Source of the DNA: Schlesneria sp. DSM 10557
GTDB lineage: Bacteria; Planctomycetota; Planctomycetia; Planctomycetales; Planctomycetaceae
Direction of reading: 5' to 3'
Length of the DNA stretch: 64,000 nucleotides
NCBI RefSeq assembly: GCF_041860085.1
Contig: NZ_CP124747.1
Coordinates: 2,356,001-2,420,000 of the forward strand
Shown here: in pieces, positions 61,522 through 64,000 of the stretch
Numbering within the stretch: the first letter of the stretch is position 1
Layout: each line of letters opens with the position of its first letter
Translations under genes and position numbers: made by a program
The notes under the pieces: generated by a model
The model's database searches: none
What the model was told of the DNA's origin: nothing
Seen by the model: the letters and a program-made list of their open reading frames with translations, nothing else

Positions 61522-62022
61522 TCACCGGGACCGGCCACGAATCTCGGCCCCTGTCCTGGCTTGCAGGAGGGCAAAGTTGGCTTCGAATTGTTCCTGGTTG
61601 AAACCTTGCCACGCGGGAATCTCGCGACCTTTTGCCGTGATCAGCCAGATCTCGTAGGCACCGCCGAGTGCCGGAATCAACATGTCAAAGATAAAACCAA
61701 AAACGTACTGAAGCGGACCGAGCAGCAGGAACGTCCAGATCCCGGAACCGATTGAACTGTATTTCGTTTCGACATAGACCACTCCCGGCAGATTGCATTT
61801 CTGCGGTTTCAGAGGGAAGTAGGCGAAATAGAGCTGCGTCTGAAATCGGTCGCCGTTGATCGACGACACCCGGTAGGTCCCGGTGAGCGCCATCGGCAGG
61901 ATGCAGGCCACGAGTCGAAGCCACCAGACCATGTGGGGAACAAATACGATGGGCAACAGCAGCACAACCAGAACCGCGATGCGAGGCCCCAGTTTCACTT
62001 CGGGTGGTAGTATCGTTTCCAT
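61522..62022 (-). CDS. Hypothetical membrane protein
   Basis: Protein of 166 residues. Two hydrophobic helices at the N-terminus (about 13-32 and 34-48) and one or two in the middle (SGIWTFLLLGPLQYVFGFIFDML, about 92-115) predict an inner-membrane protein. The C-terminal helix is soluble and contains GREIPAWQGFNQEQFEANFALLQA. No family recognised. The gene is single and divergent from the glycosyltransferase gene. Confidence 0.65.
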   Translation of the reverse strand: METILPPEVKLGPRIAVLVVLLLPIVFVPHMVWWLRLVACILPMALTGTYRVSSINGDRFQTQLYFAYFPLKPQKCNLPGVVYVETKYSSIGSGIWTFLLLGPLQYVFGFIFDMLIPALGGAYEIWLITAKGREIPAWQGFNQEQFEANFALLQARTGAEIRGRSR

Positions 62023-62372
62023 AGTCTATAACCATCCGAACGGTCAATTCCCTGCCGACGCGTGAACAGCATACTCAAACGCCGATTGATGCTAACCGTC
62101 AGTTGCTCAGACGACCACCGAACGACGGTGCCGCAGGGATCAGTCCCTTCAAGTATGCTGTATTTTCTACAAAGAGAAAGAACACGTGATCCCATCGGAC
62201 GAATTGCCCGAGAACGCACATTCGGCCAGCTTCGTCAGCACTCGGTCTCGCGCAAGTGATTGGTCCTCGTGTAGAAATTGAAAGGCGAATAAATTCTTTC
62301 AAACATTTACCTTAAGGTAGCGTAGATGGGCGAACTTCGACCGTTTTTGTTGCCTACGGAACGACCTGACAC
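62023..62372. other. Divergent intergenic region
   Basis: 350 bases. A TTGAAA at about 62278 could be a -35 for the gene at 62373, but the matching -10 is poor. Nothing else seen. Confidence 0.3.
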
Positions 62373-63467
62373 ATGTGGCCGTTGATTGCTGGTTGCCTGA
62401 TATCCGCGTTTGCGGTCTCTTTCCTCATAACAGGCGTGATGCGTTGGGTTGCTCCACGGATCGGCCTGATTGATAAGCCAGCAAGTCGGAAAGTCCATGT
62501 CATTCCGACGCCTCTCGGGGGAGGCGTCGGAATCTGGTGTGGAGTTGTCATCCCACTCGTTGCAGCACAAGTCCTGATTCAGCTTTGGCTGCATGAACCA
62601 CCTAAATGGCTTCCCCTGGAATTAGCTGAGCACCTCAGCGGAGCAGCCTATCGCGCTACCGAGCTGTGGGGAGTTGTTGCCGCAGCGACGATTCTTTCCA
62701 TCACAGGGCTCATCGACGACTTTCGCCCTCTCTCGTGGAAGCTGCGAATCGCACTGCAGTTCGGAATATCGGCCGCCGTCGTCATGTCAGGCGTACGGGC
62801 ATCGATTTTCCTCATCTATCCCTGGATGGGGATCTTGTTGTCGATCATGTGGATGGTCGTCCTGGTGAACTCATTCAATTTCCTTGACAACATGGATGGT
62901 CTTTCGGGTGGGATCGGGCTGATCACCAGTACAACTCTGGCGGTCATGATGCTGACGAAACCGGGGGACCCTCACTGGTTCGTCGGCGGATTTTTTCTGA
63001 TCGTGGCGGGATCACTGATGGGATTTCTCTGCCATAACTGGTCGCCGGCCCGCATTTTTATGGGAGACGCCGGCAGTTACTTTATCGGCTTCAGCATCGC
63101 CTGCATGACCCTGCTGGGGACCTTCTACACTCCCGCAGACGAGAGCCAACACGTGATTCTGGCGCCACTCTGCGTTCTCGCCGTTCCTTTGTACGATATC
63201 TGTTCGGTAGTCCTCATTCGATTGAAAGAGGGCCGCAGTCCGTTTCAGCCCGACAAAAAGCACTTCTCACATCGTCTTGTTGCATTGGGACTTACAAAAG
63301 AGCAAGCCGTCTTGACAGTACATCTGACGACGATCATCACGTCACTGCTGGGGCTGACTCTCTATGCTGTTTCGACGTGGAATGCAGCTGTGATTGTGGT
63401 GGCTTGTGTTGGTTGCATCCTGCTATTAATTGCCATTCTGGAAGCGGCACCACGTGATCAGCCCTAA
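62373..63467 (+). CDS. MraY/WecA-family sugar-1-phosphate undecaprenyl transferase
   Basis: Protein of 364 residues with about ten membrane helices. The active-site loops of the family are present: NSFNFLDNMDGLSGG with the Asp pair, FMGDAGSYFIGF, and a later HFSHRLVALGL that resembles the conserved His-rich loop. The enzyme moves a sugar phosphate from a UDP-sugar to undecaprenyl phosphate in the inner membrane, the first step of a surface polysaccharide. The next gene, an O-antigen-ligase-like protein, starts five bases after its stop, so the two form an operon. The spacing before the ATG shows only a weak ribosome site. Confidence 0.9.
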   Translation: MWPLIAGCLISAFAVSFLITGVMRWVAPRIGLIDKPASRKVHVIPTPLGGGVGIWCGVVIPLVAAQVLIQLWLHEPPKWLPLELAEHLSGAAYRATELWGVVAAATILSITGLIDDFRPLSWKLRIALQFGISAAVVMSGVRASIFLIYPWMGILLSIMWMVVLVNSFNFLDNMDGLSGGIGLITSTTLAVMMLTKPGDPHWFVGGFFLIVAGSLMGFLCHNWSPARIFMGDAGSYFIGFSIACMTLLGTFYTPADESQHVILAPLCVLAVPLYDICSVVLIRLKEGRSPFQPDKKHFSHRLVALGLTKEQAVLTVHLTTIITSLLGLTLYAVSTWNAAVIVVACVGCILLLIAILEAAPRDQP

Positions 63468-63472
63468 CGGAC

Positions 63473-64000
63473 ATGGGAATGGGAATGGCAGACAGTCGAG
63501 TAGTTCGAAGGGCGGGGTCCGCAGCGGGGGGGGCAGCACGACACCCGGGAACGACTCGCCTGGAACAGACAATCCGCTGGCTATTCGCGGGCTGGGTGCT
63601 GGTTCTCTTTCTAAGTCGCTTTTTCTACGTCGCTGAATCCGCCGATCAGGGAGACACCCTGTGGATCGTTGCGGGCTGGATAACCGCCGCACTGGGGTGG
63701 TCCCTGCTGTCGTGGATCTGGCCATCCACACAGTTGCGACTCGGCTGGCTGGGGGTCGGTGTCGCTCTGTTATTCGGTGGCGAAGTGATTTCCGCCCTCC
63801 AGATCGTCCTGGGGTCCGGCGATCAGCGAACGGCCATTAATCTGGCTTGGGAAGCTCTGGGGGTCGTGATTGCCTGGTCCATCCTGCACCAGCACTGCGG
63901 AAATTTTCAATTCCGTCGCGAACTGCTGGCAGCCCTGATCGCCACAGGAGTTACCACGGCTGGACTGGGCCTGTACCAGCACTATTTCGATTTTCCGCAG
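63473..64000 (+). CDS. O-antigen-ligase-like membrane protein, 5' part (runs off the window)
   Basis: The frame from the ATG at 63473 is open to the last base, 176 codons with no stop. After a basic, Gly/Ala-rich cytoplasmic start of about 35 residues come at least four hydrophobic helices (WLFAGWVLVLFLSRFF, IVAGWITAALGWSLLSWI, LGVGVALLFGGEVISAL, ALGVVIAWSIL). I read this as the start of an O-antigen ligase/polymerase-type protein of the planctomycete kind. The C-terminal ligase loop is outside the window. Two alternative ATGs follow at 63479 and 63485. A G8 run at 63526-63533 lies in the N-terminal coding part. Confidence 0.7.
   Translation, partial: MGMGMADSRVVRRAGSAAGGAARHPGTTRLEQTIRWLFAGWVLVLFLSRFFYVAESADQGDTLWIVAGWITAALGWSLLSWIWPSTQLRLGWLGVGVALLFGGEVISALQIVLGSGDQRTAINLAWEALGVVIAWSILHQHCGNFQFRRELLAALIATGVTTAGLGLYQHYFDFPQ

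Overview
The window reads as a stretch of chromosome from a planctomycete of the Planctomycetaceae type. The support is a haem-motif/DUF1549/DUF1553 protein, a cytochrome-motif plus WD40 protein and a PPC-type exported protein in one operon, an arylsulfatase, a neutral-ceramidase-like hydrolase, a Gfo/Idh/MocA oxidoreductase with a twin-arginine leader, a fused SecDF, and many FHA/GAF and WD40 architectures. Genus is not assigned. No rRNA, tRNA or CRISPR array was seen.

Layout. 0.3-11.4 kb: a small exported protein; a BlaI repressor with a BlaR1-like M56 peptidase fused to WD40 repeats; RecQ; a membrane dual-specificity-type phosphatase whose frame is broken at a G6 run; a heavy-metal P-type ATPase; a TetR regulator with two matching operator-like sites; a small membrane protein; CsrA. 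11.6-22.3 kb: an FAD oxidoreductase, a UbiA-type prenyltransferase, a three-gene set of oxidoreductases (2-hydroxyacid dehydrogenase, NAD-dependent epimerase, Ldh-family dehydrogenase), then tgt-yajC-secDF ending at a strong terminator. 22.8-26.6 kb: an FHA-GAF-histidine kinase, a receiver-like protein and a TPR protein.

26.6-35.3 kb is an accessory island. It holds single unrecognised genes (two resemble quinoprotein-type propellers), a complete IS5/IS427-like element with a canonical A AAA AAG frameshift site, a decayed end of a related element that supplies the stop codon of a lipoprotein gene, one nearly complete and two partial copies of a REP-associated tyrosine transposase (RAYT) gene bracketed by inverted REP palindromes, and a second REP family. 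This is the most unusual part of the window.

35.3-47.8 kb: an ABC exporter, an arylsulfatase, a GHL6/beta-galactosidase-like exported protein, an ABC-F ATPase, a ceramidase-like protein, an oxidoreductase and an LssY-C protein. 47.9-57.3 kb: a three-gene operon on the minus strand with a promoter candidate and a terminator. Two of its proteins carry related Ala/Lys/Glu-rich coiled-coil inserts. 58.1-64 kb: a uronate-isomerase-like protein, an FHA-GAF-SpoIIE phosphatase paralogous in its sensor half to the kinase at 22.8 kb, a membrane protein, a MraY/WecA-type glycosyl-phosphate transferase, and the start of an O-antigen-ligase-like gene that runs off the window end.
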